The translations under genes were made by a program, and so were the position numbers. A stretch of DNA of 64,000 bases from Leguminivora glycinivorella. Lineage: Eukaryota > Arthropoda > Insecta > Lepidoptera > Tortricidae. Shown piece after piece: positions 48,129 to 59,465 of the stretch. Under the pieces are notes generated by a model that was not told where the DNA came from, did no database searches, and was given only the letters and a program-made list of their open reading frames with translations. Numbering within the stretch: the first letter of the stretch is position 1; every line of letters starts with the position of its first letter. Location: contig NC_062971.1 in assembly GCF_023078275.1 (NCBI RefSeq), positions 16,368,001 to 16,432,000 of the forward strand, read 5' to 3'.

Positions 48129-50145
48129 AGAACCTAGAAAACATATCATATACAAAATAAAATAAAACTAAGAAAACGGATTATATTCATTATACGCGAT
48201 ATAATCTGATTCCATAAATTTATTTCATGAGTAACTATCGCGGTGACAGAAGACAATATTATATACACAATTTATTATATTATAAAAGTTTTTTAATTTA
48301 TTTCTTCCAAGGCTACACACGTTTTAATAAAAAAAACTGTGATAAGTATAATAATTAAACTAAAAGGTCAAGTATTTATGCACGAAATCATGTATGCAAA
48401 TATGTAATATATATGGTGGTGTTTTTACGCAAGTATCAATAATGGTTAGTCCGCAACGCCACTGACGGCGTGGCGGTACCGACCATGAATGCTATCCCTT
48501 TCGCTCTAGCCGCACGTAAGGTTTGTTCGAAGAGGATCGCATGCTATGTCTGTACCGCAGGCTACAATCGTTATGCTTCTGGTTATAGTGTGCGTCTGCA
48601 CACAGGCGCACGCCAGCGCCGCCGGCGTCGAAATGCGAGCAAGCAGATTTTTTGAAAGCGCTCTTAAGTTGCAATTCCATCCAAACGTAATCCCTCTCTT
48701 ATGAGACAAGTTTGTTTTCGTGATGGCCGTATTTCTAGCCTTCTCCACATATCCCAAGTTGATGACATCTACTGTTGTTAGAAAAGACGCATCATTAAGA
48801 CGAAATGTCTATGGCAAGAAACCAAAACTTTCAATGATTCTATGTGTTGTAAGTATATTCCAGTGGCGAGGCGTGAATATTTTCATTAGTAAAGCCGGAG
48901 GGGTTATTGGGATCTGTTTTGTATGGACTTCTACAGACACTGCAGAATTTTAGGGAACCCGTTAGGAATCGAGTGGTATTGACGCTACGCCACTGGTATA
49001 TTCACCGACATTATAGGCGAGACACCGAAGAAAATGCAACATTCATATTTGTAGCTTAAACATACCCAATCATAAATAGGCGTGGAGATAAAGAAATATG
49101 GAATCCCCCACGAATCTATGATCGATTAGTAATTTGAAATTGTTTATTTATTTTTTCTAGTAACTCAGAAAAGCAGGTAAGTTTTAATTTTTCATGAAAA
49201 ATTCACATGAAAACCCTGCTATACTTATGTATAAGAGCTAGTTTTGCCCATAATTTTAAAACTATTATTTTTAATTTATGCAGAAATGTTATTTCAGCTG
49301 CCTCTTTTGTGACTTTTTTTATTGAATTTTCAAAAAGGCACCAAGCAAAATATACCTACCAACATTAAAGTCAAAAAGGAGCATTTATAAATTAGTGTAA
49401 ATTTAAATTCTTGACATTACCTGGCTAAGATCCATGACCTCTGTCTTCCGCTACCACTAATTTTGCCACGGCTTCACGACCATAAAAGTATTACAATTCT
49501 GTCTCAATTTTTTTTTATTTCGATAGTATGACCGATACGCGTGCGCGTCGCCGGCCGGCCCAAACGGCGTAAGTACCAGCGTCCCCGCGCCTGTAGGTGC
49601 ACTGGCGCGCTGAAACGGCACGCTCCTACGCACCTCACTCGATAGGTTATCTATCAAACAAATATTTCATAGCACAGCCAACTTCAGTTAGAAAAATCCC
49701 GCCGGTAACCTATTTTTTATACGTAATAGGGATTATTAGAGCCAAGCCAATCATGCCACTGAAAATAATCATGAAATTATACGACGGTCATGATAAGGCT
49801 TTATTAAAATTTATTGTTCAGTGCTATTGTTGCGGCAATAATTAATTTATCTAACCCTTCCCGAATTGAAGTTTAAAGCTTATAATTTTCTGGATTGTGG
49901 TTTTGCATCAAAAAATCCTTATACTTCAAATGCAATATGATCCATTCCATCTGAAATTCCAACAGAATGATGCACATGAAATTATTGAATTTTATAAAAA
50001 AAACAAATTATATCTAAAATTACAAATACCTAATCTAAATAAAATTTCATGCTTTTGTGATGGAAATCCATTGGGTAAATAAAGTTCAGCTACGATTAGG
50101 TACCCAACCGCAAAAAATAATTTCGTGACTAAATAATCCTTACCT
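48129..50145. other. Unassigned DNA with GC-rich islands
   Basis: GC-rich blocks at 48435-48645 and 49535-49635. The short frames over them have no recognisable domain. Confidence 0.4.
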
Positions 50146-50420
50146 CAGCAATTCCCGTCAACTTTGTACAATGCCACGTCAGCAAATTTTAATTGATCCT
50201 ATTTTGTTACCAACATTTAGTAATATAATTCGACTTTCGTAAGATATATACAGGATAATTGTTATAATTAAGAAAATATAGATACTAGAGAACCTTAATG
50301 ACGAAATAAAACTTAATAAAATCTCAATTAATCAACAAAATCTTGGTAACAAAATAGGAATTAATAAAAACAAATTTAACTTTTCCCTTAATTTTTGTAC
50401 AAAGTTGACGGGAATTGCTG
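50146..50420. mobile_element. MITE with 4-bp target duplication, family G copy 3
   Basis: CAGCAATTCCCGTCAACTTT is perfectly mirrored by AAAGTTGACGGGAATTGCTG. It is 275 bp, as is the copy at 7395-7669, and flanked by ACCT on both sides. It is the best preserved of the three. Confidence 0.85.
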
Positions 50421-50443
50421 ACCTAATATATGACAACTTATTA

Positions 50444-50629
50444 TGGGTGTATTTTGATAACGGGTCAGTAAGGGCAGCTATGATATCTCGTGGTCTTACG
50501 CGAAAATGAAATCTGTAAATGCCATTTTTCATCAATTTGAAATCGCGGGATGGTCTCCTTAGACTATTTTCGCGTAGGACCACCGGATCTCATAGCTGCC
50601 CTTACTGACCCGCTAACAAAATACACCCA
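50444..50629. mobile_element. Fold-back MITE
   Basis: TGGGTGTATTTTG and CGGGTCAGTAAGGGCAGCTA are mirrored by TAGCTGCCCTTACTGACCCG and CAAAATACACCCA. Inner arms (GTGGTCTTACGCGAAAAT against TTTTCGCGTAGGACCAC) also pair. It lies only 23 bp from the previous MITE. Confidence 0.8.
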
Positions 50630-52747
50630 GTATACATCTATACCTGACTAACCTACTTAATTGATACAGAAAATAAAATTTAAAAGAGCTGAGTAAATAA
50701 GACTGAGAAAATGAATACTGCCTAATGGAGAAACCTTGAAGGGCGTACGTTTGCCAGGTCTTCAGCTCACAGACACCATAGATGAGTCTCCATTTTCTTA
50801 ACGCGAATAAATTATAGTTTATTTATACCCATGTTGAAATCTATGGCTGCATAAAATGTATTACATACATGATGTAGAGTAATTACTTATGATATATTTA
50901 CCTAATAAATATTTAAGTCTTAAATTTATATCTTAAATAATTTTCAAAAAGGATTTGTCTATTCAAATCAATTTCAATTTTAAAATTTATCGATGTTGTA
51001 GTCTTTGCGATATGGTATCGAGAAAGTTATCGTATCTTGAGCAAATAACTACAAGGTACGATTAGGTACCACTCGGTCACTATCACTTAAAAGCCAGTCA
51101 AAGAATTTTAAAATCATTAATTATTATTACTATTATAAAATTATTCGTCGCAAATACTGTCTATATTTCATTCATTTTTAGAACGGATATACCTGAAGGT
51201 AAACAGGACGGTCAAATACTTTTTGATTGTAAAACAGTCATTCACGATACAAGTTATTCGCACTTGGGAAATTCGAATCTTTCAATCGAGACAGTTTTAA
51301 GCCGGTCGGTCTTTTAAAAAAAAATCGACATAGTAACGTAATCTGATTATTACAATAAGGTGCTAGCACCACATTGAAGGTACTGCAAAAATATTGAAAT
51401 AATGGTTATAATTTTATAATGGTATCTCTGATTTGAAAACTGGTCAAACCCAAACCTTTTAGGTTAATACAACATAGGTACAGATGTAGTGCGAAAAGCT
51501 TCTTTCGTATTTTTCCGGAAACATTCATATTTGTCATGCTAGTTCCGACAGCGTCAGTACATGTTGTACTGAGACTGACTGAAATGGCACGACACGTTCG
51601 TACGTTTCCGTAAGAATATTGACATTTTTGAGTATTTTTTGTAAAAAAAATTGTAAGGTACGACAGATAATAAAATTATTGTCTAATATTCGAATACATA
51701 CCTAGCGATCATTATAACTAATTCACTAGAAATTTAAATATTTATTTTAATTTTACATACTCGTAGGATCAGGTTAAAAACCAGAGCCGCGCCATCGCCA
51801 CCTGACAAGCGAACAGCGCGCGCGCAGTGCGTCGCCCGATAACCCGAGTAAATATTGACAATTGGATTGACAATACTCGCTAATGCCGTATCAAACACTC
51901 ACGGCAATTATTATTCAAATACGAATACCAATTGATAATAATTATTACTGTGCTATGACTGTGCCGATTTCGTCATCGGAATTTTGGTATGCAGTCGGTT
52001 TAAAAGGAAGAAAATTGTCCGGAAAATGCATAATCAGTTGTGTTTAGATACTAAGAAACTGCTTACCTAATCCTTGTGGTTTGACTGGCTTATGTTATAG
52101 TTATAGATCAGTTTATAATTTGTACTAGGTAGTTAGAAATGTAGAAGTTTTGTTTAGAAGAAGACGAATCAATTTTGAAAGCCACCCAGTAACCGTGCAT
52201 TTTTGCAAGACGATGTCTTGAATTTTTAATATGCATAATTGCATATATCTCCATTATTATTAAATATAACAGCATTAAAACAGTCAATTTAGTAGTGTCG
52301 TGTGAAACTAAAGGTACACGAAAAGCAAATCATAATTTTATTAGTCAATAAAAGACTGGAATATTATACAGCGATTTATTTCAATTTAGCATAATTGTTT
52401 GAAAAAATATTTTGTTTTATTTATTGAACAAGGTATATAAAAATGATAATTGATAATACGTGTAAAACTCACTGACTCATTTATTATGAGTCAGTGGTAG
52501 CAACTGAAATATTTTTCCTGTAATAAACTCCGCGCTATTTAGTGAGAATAGCCTAACTTAACTGATAAAACTCTTCGATTTTTTTTTAAATAATATTAAT
52601 ATAAAAGTACCTACTTTAAAAACCGACCGACCGAAAAACCGTCTCTTCGTCTAGTATACCTAACTTCTCCTGGTTTTGTAAAAACTACAATAAACGATAA
52701 ACTAACTCATTATCAGAATTTTCAGTGTAGATGTGCAAATAACTGCC
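50630..52747. other. Unassigned DNA with a GC-rich island
   Basis: 51780-51850 is GC-rich and is followed by sequence rich in CAATTGATAATAATTATTA-type A/T motifs. No exon or repeat recognised. Confidence 0.4.
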
Positions 52748-52920
52748 AGTGGGCTATTTCACCTCTGTGACATTGACACTTGACACTGACAATTTCCTGC
52801 CTATTTCTGGGTTGAGAAGTAACATTGCCGCTCAGCGTGAATATTTCCTTGTTGAACAGGCAATGAACGGCCAAGTGTCACTGTCGGGCGACAATTGTCA
52901 CTATTGTGAAATAAGCCACA
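52748..52920. mobile_element. Short MITE-like fold-back
   Basis: AGTGGGCTATTTCAC is mirrored by GTGAAATAAGCCACA, with inner pairs around TGACACTTG and CAAGTGTCA. It has one copy only. Confidence 0.6.
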
Positions 52921-52921
52921 G

Positions 52922-53671
52922 GGCGTGAGTAGCCAGCAGCGCCAGTGGCGGGAGGGTTTCGCGAGCAACCTGGAACACGAGAAGAGCTGTGTGAAGATTA
53001 ACTAGTGAGAATAGCTCCAAACAATTTGAATCCTTTCTACTTTACTACAATGAACTGTTTAAATTAGGTATATGACAAATTAAACAATTACATTGAGGGG
53101 ATCAGGGAGAAGGATCGCCCACGGTCATGAAAAGTGGAAGATCCTTATGAGAGCCATTATGTCCCTAATGAGGGAAAATAGGATCACATCAGCATCATCA
53201 TCATTAAACAATGTAAAAATCCAAACTACTTAACTCATTATTAGCTTTCTAACACTGCTGCTAATAAACTATTATGAGTTTCACCCACCAGGATAGCAGA
53301 AAACAGTTAAGGCGTGAGTAGGCAGCACCGGTAGGCGGTCACGAACAACTGCAGGAGAGCTGTGTGAAGCGCCGCGTCATCGTGTCGTCGCCACTGCTAA
53401 ACGCTGAAGTGGCCAGGGGTTGCCAACATTTTCTAGTGAAATATAATGTGAAACATTAGGGTATTTTATTAAAACGTCGTACCTAAATGATTAACCGCCT
53501 CATTAGTAACAGTCTCAGGGTAGGTGTGCTGAGAACCGAGGCGTGAGTAGGCAGCATCAGTAGGCGGCGAGAGGCGGTCACGATCAACCTGGAACACAAG
53601 GATATCTGTGTGAAACGTCGCGTCATCGTGTCGTCGCCACTCTGTTAAACGCCGAAGTGGCCAGGGGACAC
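52922..53671. repeat. Three diverged repeats of a GC-rich unit
   Basis: Units start GGCGTGAGTAGCCAGCAG (52922), GGCGTGAGTAGGCAGCACC (53312) and GGCGTGAGTAGGCAGCATC (53540). The last two continue with AGGCGGTCACGA, CGTCATCGTGTCGTCGCCAC and GAAGTGGCCAGGGG. All three contain GCTGTGTGAA or CTGTGTGAA, and AT-rich spacers separate them. They carry no shared open frame. Confidence 0.75.
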
Positions 53672-53715
53672 CAACCTTTTTTTTTTAAATGTGAAACAAT
53701 AGATGTGTGTGTTAA

Positions 53716-53824
53716 GTAAAACGTCCCACTTTGTCGGTTACCATTAAGGCCAAATTGACTTGTATTTTTATATGAATAAACTGACAAAGCGGCTTTATAG
53801 CAGTCGACAAAGTGGGGCGTTTAC
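53716..53824. mobile_element. Short MITE, family H copy 2
   Basis: AAAACGTCCCACTTTGTCGG is mirrored by CGACAAAGTGGGGCGTTT. The core CCATTAAGGCCAAATTGACT matches the copy at 11630-11740 in inverted orientation. Confidence 0.8.
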
Positions 53825-54012
53825 CATTGCGCACTCACATAGGGTATTCGACGACTAATTTAGTCAAATGTCTTTAGCAAAAGCGGATTGCCACTATGGA
53901 ATTAGTTTTAAAAACAAAACCATATCATGTTATGAACATGCTACACGCTATAATTATATAGGTAAATAAATACTAAACGACAAGCATAATCGTTAGTATA
54001 ATTATAGGTCAT

Positions 54013-54190
54013 TTTTTACACAGATTGACTGAGCCCCACGGTAAGCTTGTATTGTGGGTACTCAGACAACGATATATATATATAATAATATACATAGAAA
54101 ATATCCATGACTCAGGAACAAATATCTGTGCTCATCACACAAATAAATGGCCTTACCGGGATTCGAATGTTAATGCTGGTTTGATATAAT
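54013..54190 (-). mobile_element. tRNA-derived SINE
   Basis: On the minus strand, CATTCGAATCCCGGTAAGGC (box B region) is followed by ATTTGTGTGATGAGCACAGA, TATTTGTTCCTGAGTCATGG, an (AT)n tract and CTTACCGTGGGGCTCAGTCA. The head with box A is missing. It links the fragments at 241-365 and 18917-19030 into one family. Confidence 0.75.
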
Positions 54191-54639
54191 CACATTTTAT
54201 GTTACCAAATGTCAAATTGCTGAATACTCAGTAGGTACATTTTAGTGACGTAATTTATTGACACTTTGTTTATCAAAAACTATATTTTACTTGCCGTGAA
54301 TAGTACAAAAATACAGAGACATAAAATAAACATTCTTAGTTCACCATCTCTGTATATTATAAGGCTGCGCCCGCGCTACTGTGGGAACGTTTCGGTTAAG
54401 TGGCCCATAATCACGCGCCCAAACTACGGCCAAACTACAAATATGAAATGCCATAATTGGGGGAATACCGGTACAGAACTGGTTTGCTATTAGATTGCGT
54501 TATACCAACGAAATTAATGACACCTTACACGTATATATTGAAAGCAAAGAGTTTGTAGCTATTTAACGCATCATTAGAGTAACTATTAAAGATTGGAAAT
54601 TACTAAAATGTGTTATGATTACTTACTAATGGTGACTGA
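54191..54639. other. Unassigned DNA
   Basis: No supported gene or repeat. Confidence 0.4.
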
Positions 54640-54790
54640 CTACTCATCATCCTCCTTGCCTTATTCCGGCATTGGCCACGGCTCATGATCGGTTGAGGTC
54701 AGCTTTGACAACAAGTCCCAAGCTTTGGCGTAGACATTAGTTTCATGAAAGCCTTATTGGAATTAGTCCGGTTTGCTCACGATGTTTGAC
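54640..54790 (+). mobile_element. SINE-like interspersed repeat
   Basis: Shares CATCATCCTCCTTGCCTTAT, GGCCACGGCTCATGATCGGT, GACAACAAGTCCCAAGCTTT and TAGTCCGGTTTGCTCACGAT with 47933-48128, with an internal deletion. Confidence 0.7.
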
Positions 54791-55294
54791 TAACTACTTA
54801 CTCAAAAGAAAGGAATACCAAGTAGCTACAGCTAGTACTACATAAATATTTTGTTTTGATACATATTATAATCTGTGCGCTAATAGCAATCTTCGTGAAG
54901 CGAATGCAGCGATGACAAATTTATAGTGCGCACAATAAAATCGCTCGTAAAAATATTACTATCCCCTCCCGCCCCCCGGCTCTCCCGTCCCGCGGTCCCC
55001 CGAGAAATAACACACTTTGTCTTAGGACATGCATGTCAGAAAGTTGCCGATCGCTGAAATATTGGATGAGTTGTAATGGGAATAACAAGGTTTACCTCGC
55101 CTGCTATGTGATTTGCTTTAGAACGAAAGGAAAGTTACCGGGAAATACATATATGAGTTTATTTATTAAAAGTGTTAGATAGCATTGAATTATAATTATT
55201 GTGAATTAACATAGGTACATATAATAGGTACACTTTTATATCTTTGTACTGATTTTAATCTCGACTGCCTGTTGCAAGCAAATTACAGGTAAGG
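54791..55294. other. Unassigned DNA
   Basis: A C-rich run at 54963-55000 is the only compositional feature. Confidence 0.4.
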
Positions 55295-55296
55295 TA

Positions 55297-55500
55297 CAGC
55301 GGGGCAAATCTCGACTGGGGGGCAATTGTAACTGGTCCATTTTTTCCATGTTTTACAATGTTTGCATTATTAAATAGAGTGTCCACCGATTTTATATGGT
55401 AGGTGTGTTCAGTGGATACATGTAGAACTCAACATTATAGTGAAATAATGAAAAAAATGGATTAGTTACAATTGCCCCCCAGTCGAGATTTGCCCCGCTG
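55297..55500. mobile_element. MITE with TA target, 204 bp
   Basis: CAGCGGGGCAAATCTCGACT extends nearly 40 bp and is perfectly mirrored by AGTCGAGATTTGCCCCGCTG. TA flanks both ends (55295-55296 and 55501-55502), the signature of Tc1/mariner-type elements. Confidence 0.85.
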
Positions 55501-55561
55501 TACTTTAAACATTATTACATAAGAATATTTTGTCGCAGATCTCTAAACCACACAGCACAGA

Positions 55562-56060
55562 TCACCTGAATCATTTTCTGGCGACAGTCGAAAGCGATAC
55601 GCCGCTGGCTCTGAACGCGCCGTACGGGTGCGCGATAGAATAGAGGGGCATTTGCGCAAGCGTTTCGGATCCAGCTCGTGAGCGATTGTGCCATTCGGTA
55701 AAGCCCAGGCCTCGGAGGGGGGTCACCTGAATCATTTTCTGGCGACAGTCGGGAAAGTACCTACACTTTTGAACGAAGGCCGTGACGGGCGGAGGAAAAT
55801 AGAGGGGCATTTGCCCAGCATTCAAATACTGTATGGCCTAAATACAAAAGGACCTCTAAAACCACACCACAGCTAAGACTCTTCGTACCTCCTCAGCCTA
55901 TTTCGTTCCGATATCGTGGCTTAATCGGGCCGCGTTTACTGCTGATGCGATCGTCGCAGGCCCGGAACACGGTGTTACTGGGATTCCGCGTTATGACGGG
56001 TAGGCCGTTACCAGCCTGGCTGGTTGGCCGGAGACTTTGATCTCGGTTGAGCTGCCCTGG
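55562..56060. repeat. GC-rich segment with a roughly 160-bp tandem duplication
   Basis: TCACCTGAATCATTTTCTGG (55562 and 55723) and TAGAGGGGCATTTGC (55641 and 55800) recur at 161- and 159-bp offsets. The remaining 250 bp is GC-rich single-copy sequence (GGCCGGAGACTTTGATCTCG). It could be the 5' untranslated region of a retrotransposon, since tandem promoters of that kind are known, but I cannot identify a coding part. Confidence 0.55.
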
Positions 56061-56821
56061 AAATAGATATAATAACACGTTATTTTTTTAGAAGAATATG
56101 GGAAAACATCCAGAGTATCAATACGCTTAAAATTCAGGCAGCAAACCAAAGCATAATTGATAATTTTATAATACCTATGTAAGTAAGTAAATATTCTTTA
56201 TTGCGCCACAAAGATAACAGATTTACAAATAGCAGAATTACATCAAACATAATAGGATCTTTACATCGATGTTTTCAATTAAATTTTCAAATAAAGTAGA
56301 ATAATTCAATAAAAAATAATATTATACACGATGATTTTTATTCCGTGAACAAGAGTGGAAAAATATTAAAGTTTAGCCCAAATTAAACTTATTCGGCGAG
56401 GTCTCGCGTTATTTCTTCACTGTTTAATTAATTAAAAGTGAAAACATAATTAAAACAAATAACCACTGAATACATGGTCACCCTACAGTATAAATAAAGT
56501 TTAACTACGATACGTCAAGTGTCATCAGTATGGCGGGAAATTTGACGGATCTTATGTCAATAAATACTTCTATGTACTGTACTTGTAATCTTATCACTCT
56601 TATTAGTGCTGCACTGATAACGACGAAAATAATTGATAGGTGATTACCATAAAGTGCATTACTTACCTAAACTTTTATTTGCAAGCTACTTCTTGTACAA
56701 GTTAAATGTTCAACAAGTAAAACGATAAACGATTCGTTTTTAAACCGTACAATTTAATTAATAAATAAAAAACAATAAAAGCAACTGCGTACCTGACCAA
56801 CTAAAACATAAAAAAAAAATT
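56061..56821. other. Unassigned DNA
   Basis: 56180-56240 resembles a minus-strand LINE 3' end (GTGGCGCAATAAAGAATATT on the minus strand). Nothing else. Confidence 0.4.
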
Positions 56822-57075
56822 TTAAACATAATTTAACAAGTGTTCAAAATGACCACCGTGTTGTTCTTGACACAGCTCCGCTCGACGCCTGTGATTATTT
56901 TTAATTCTGCGGAGAGAATTGCTAGCCCTTATTTCGTCAAATGCGTTGCATATTCTTTGGCGGAGTTCTTGGACAGTATTGGACTCTTGTTCGTAAACAA
57001 TTCGTTTTACGTCACTCCAAAGGTAAAAATCCAATGGAGTGAGATCTGGACTGCGTGGAGGCCATGCGATGGGAC
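56822..57075 (-). pseudogene. C-terminal fragment of a mariner/Tc-like DDE transposase
   Basis: About 84 residues remain. GPIAWPPRSPDLTPLDFYLW contains the third catalytic Asp context of mariner/Tc-like transposases; then come the helical tail IVYEQESNTVQELRQRI and the C-terminus GGHFEHLL. The first two catalytic Asp residues and the DNA-binding domain are absent. The frame runs on past 57075 into unrelated GC-rich DNA, giving a false chimeric N-terminus. It is a dead fragment. Confidence 0.8.
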
Positions 57076-57171
57076 CGCAGTAGTAGGATACCCCCGTTAC
57101 CAGCCCGGGTCTGGGGCCTGCTCCCAGGACCCCACCACCGCCCATCCATGGTCTTGCTAAACCTAAAAAAG

Positions 57172-57221
<50 letters not shown>
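57076..57221 (+). mobile_element. Retroposed GC-rich 3' end with 50-base poly(A)
   Basis: A GC-rich stretch (CCCGGGTCTGGGGCCTGCTC, CCATGGTCTTGCTAAACCTA) runs into A6-G-A50 ending at 57221. The long, almost pure poly(A) suggests recent retroposition. Its left side joins the transposase fragment directly, with no visible target duplication. Confidence 0.65.
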
Positions 57222-57223
<2 letters not shown>

Positions 57224-58490
57224 AATAGCCCCCCATTTAGATTCATTGCGCTGGGTCTCGACGCTCTCAGAAGCCTCCTTCTAGTATTTACAGAATACGT
57301 TCTTTACACAATACACCTTGTGCACGACGGTCACAAAAGGATTACCGACCCTTTCTATTGTTCGATCTGGACTCGGCGCTAGACCATTGTTACCCTACCC
57401 AGCTACCTGGCAGTGTCATGCACACCTTTTCCTTGTGTCTCATACTGATAGGTATTTTATAATTAATTTTTAGTATAACTTTGTGATCATATGGATTGCG
57501 ATTCTAACCTAACCTAACCTAATTAAAATACCTAACTTTTCCATTCGTAACCTAACCAAATTTTATTAAAACCTACTCTTAGTTAACCTAAGTAGTCTAG
57601 ACTTACCTTTATGAAACCTAACTGAGTTTCACCTACTTTTATTTTTATTTCTATAAATGTAGGTATTTATGAAATGTATTATAATTACGTTTTAACTTAA
57701 GAACTTCTGAGTTACATTTAAGTTTATCCAAATACCTAAACTTAACGATCCTATCTAGCGTATCTTTCTTTTTCTCGAATATTTATGATATCTTATACCT
57801 ATTTCTATCATACATCTCTTTGTTGTATTACCAAATTTGTACATATGATTAATAAGTCAATTTTTGATTACGTCTTAATAAAAGTTAATTTCCCATCTTA
57901 TCAAACTTTTTTTTTTACATATATTTCAATGTTTTGTATCTGAATAAACCTCGGTAATTTTGTGAAGTTGCGTTTTTGCTTAATTGCTTTATTTATTGTA
58001 CCTTCTTTGAATAATTTACTTACCTATGTCTATTATTATTTTTTATGACTTGTGTATTGTTTAAGAGAATGCATACTTTCAATAAACTTGTTAAGACATG
58101 AGAAACTGAGAACCGGTTAAAACATGTTTAAGGCTAATTCTATGTGAATAAAAATGTCTTTTGTGCATTTTTAAAGATAATATATATTTATTGTTTCCGT
58201 TTATTTGAATAATTCGGGTTTTAGGTAAAGAGATCCTTCGACGAACATGTCAAGGCATGATACTTTGTATTCATATTTAACAAAGCATTAACTGGTGTAA
58301 ACATGTTTTAGACTAACGCACCGGTAATTCTTGTGACTTGAATTTTTTATTGTAACAACTTAGTTGCTTTATTATAGATGTTTATTGTATTGTAAAATGA
58401 CAAAAAGTTTATTGTTTGCGTTCAGGTATAAGATGAACTGGTTGAAACAAGATTTATGGTACGTTCCCCTGCTCTCTACCATATTACGAG
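57222..58490. other. Region likely containing the left end of the Polinton
   Basis: No gene. A short (CCTAA)n run lies near 57508-57520, and several CCTAAC/CCTACT words follow. Two loosely similar segments (near 58084-58135 and 58245-58315) share AACATGTTTAAGGCTAA-like wording. The terminal inverted repeat cannot be placed because the other end is outside the window. Confidence 0.35.
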
Positions 58491-58498
58491 TATAAAAG
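58491..58498 (+). promoter_or_regulatory. TATA box of the plus-strand Polinton gene
   Basis: TATAAAAG lies about 140 bp upstream of the start codon. A transcription start near 58520 would give a leader of about 110 nt before the ATG at 58632. Confidence 0.65.
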
Positions 58499-58631
58499 CC
58501 AAAGAGAGTCGAGGCTGAATAAGTATTCCTGTAGAGGCAGCCTTCTGTACCAGAGCTCCTTGTATCTAGTGTGGTATATAGAGAAGTGGAGTGTGCGTTT
58601 AAAAGTGAAGTGTTTATAGACAGATCCAACA

Positions 58632-59234
58632 ATGGACGTGAGTATGTTTTTCTTTTTAAATTACTGTAACCCATATTGCCTTTTTATAATATTGTTTCGT
58701 CTAGTGTTCTTTGTATTTAATTAATAGAATTGTTAATAGTGTTTAAAATATTGTCTTTCATTGTTTCAGTTCTCTGAAAATACTTTCAAGAACTATTACT
58801 ACCCGGAAAATCAGGGTGATTCAACCGATGAGGAAGGTACAGCTGGTTTCAAAGTTAAGCAAGCCCTCGCAAAGAAACGTCCTGGAAATAATATTGACAG
58901 CTTCTTTGAACGACCTAAAAAGCAGTGTAAAACCTTGAAACGGTCTTCGAATGTAAGCAAAAGTTCGCCAGAAGGCGTGGCTAATTTATCATCTGGACAA
59001 GATGATGGGGCGTATTCATCTCACTTAATTAAAATAGAGATATATGATATGCAAACAATCAAAAACATCCCACCCACGGAACACTGGAAGCACGCGGACG
59101 TCAGACTGAAGTATTTTGCGTTGGAAGACGACTTGGAATTACAAAATACGCGAAATATTGTATATAATATTACAAAACAATTAGCTTCTAAGGACACATG
59201 TGTAAAATATTTTATAGATAATAAGAAACAGTGA
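58632..59234 (+). CDS. Unrecognised Polinton protein, spliced, with PCNA-binding-like motif
   Basis: The long frame has no ATG at its head; it is preceded by TTGTTTCAG, a good splice acceptor. Upstream, ATG GAC at 58632-58637 is followed by GTGAGT, a strong donor. Joining 58632-58637 to 58770-59234 over a 132-nt intron keeps the frame and gives 156 residues starting MDFSENTF. The N-terminus is acidic. Residues 37-59 are basic and contain GNNIDSFF (41-48), which fits the PIP box pattern xxxIxxFF except for Gly in place of Gln, with Lys at the +4 position. The C-terminal half (HLIKIEIYDMQTIKNIPPTE onward) looks folded but matches nothing I recognise. Poly(A) signals lie at 59363 and 59374. The gene converges on the protease. 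Function unknown; a replication or regulatory role is inference only. Confidence 0.65.
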
Positions 59235-59362
59235 TAAATATAATTTTTAACGATAGCAGTAGGATAGTGTTAAAGTGTTTCACATTTCTTATCTTTCCTT
59301 TTTATGATTTAAGTAAATTTCCTTGTAAGATATTCTTTTGCATTGTTTCACATTCCAAACAA

Positions 59363-59379
59363 AATAAATAAGAAATAAA
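59363..59379 (+). terminator. Poly(A) signals of the plus-strand Polinton gene
   Basis: AATAAA occurs at 59363-59368 and 59374-59379, about 130 nt past the stop codon. The minus-strand protease has its own AATAAA overlapping its stop near 59461-59468, so the two genes terminate convergently. Confidence 0.55.
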
Positions 59380-59465
59380 ATGGTGTCAAATGTCTGTAGT
59401 TTTATAAAGGTAACTATGTGAGAATTAAAAATAAAAATCATTATTACCAGTACACGTATTTTTAT

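Noticed and set aside
57505..57521. Interstitial telomere repeat (CCTAA)n as a telomere or chromosome-fusion trace
   Set aside because: Only about three units, easily chance in AT-rich sequence.
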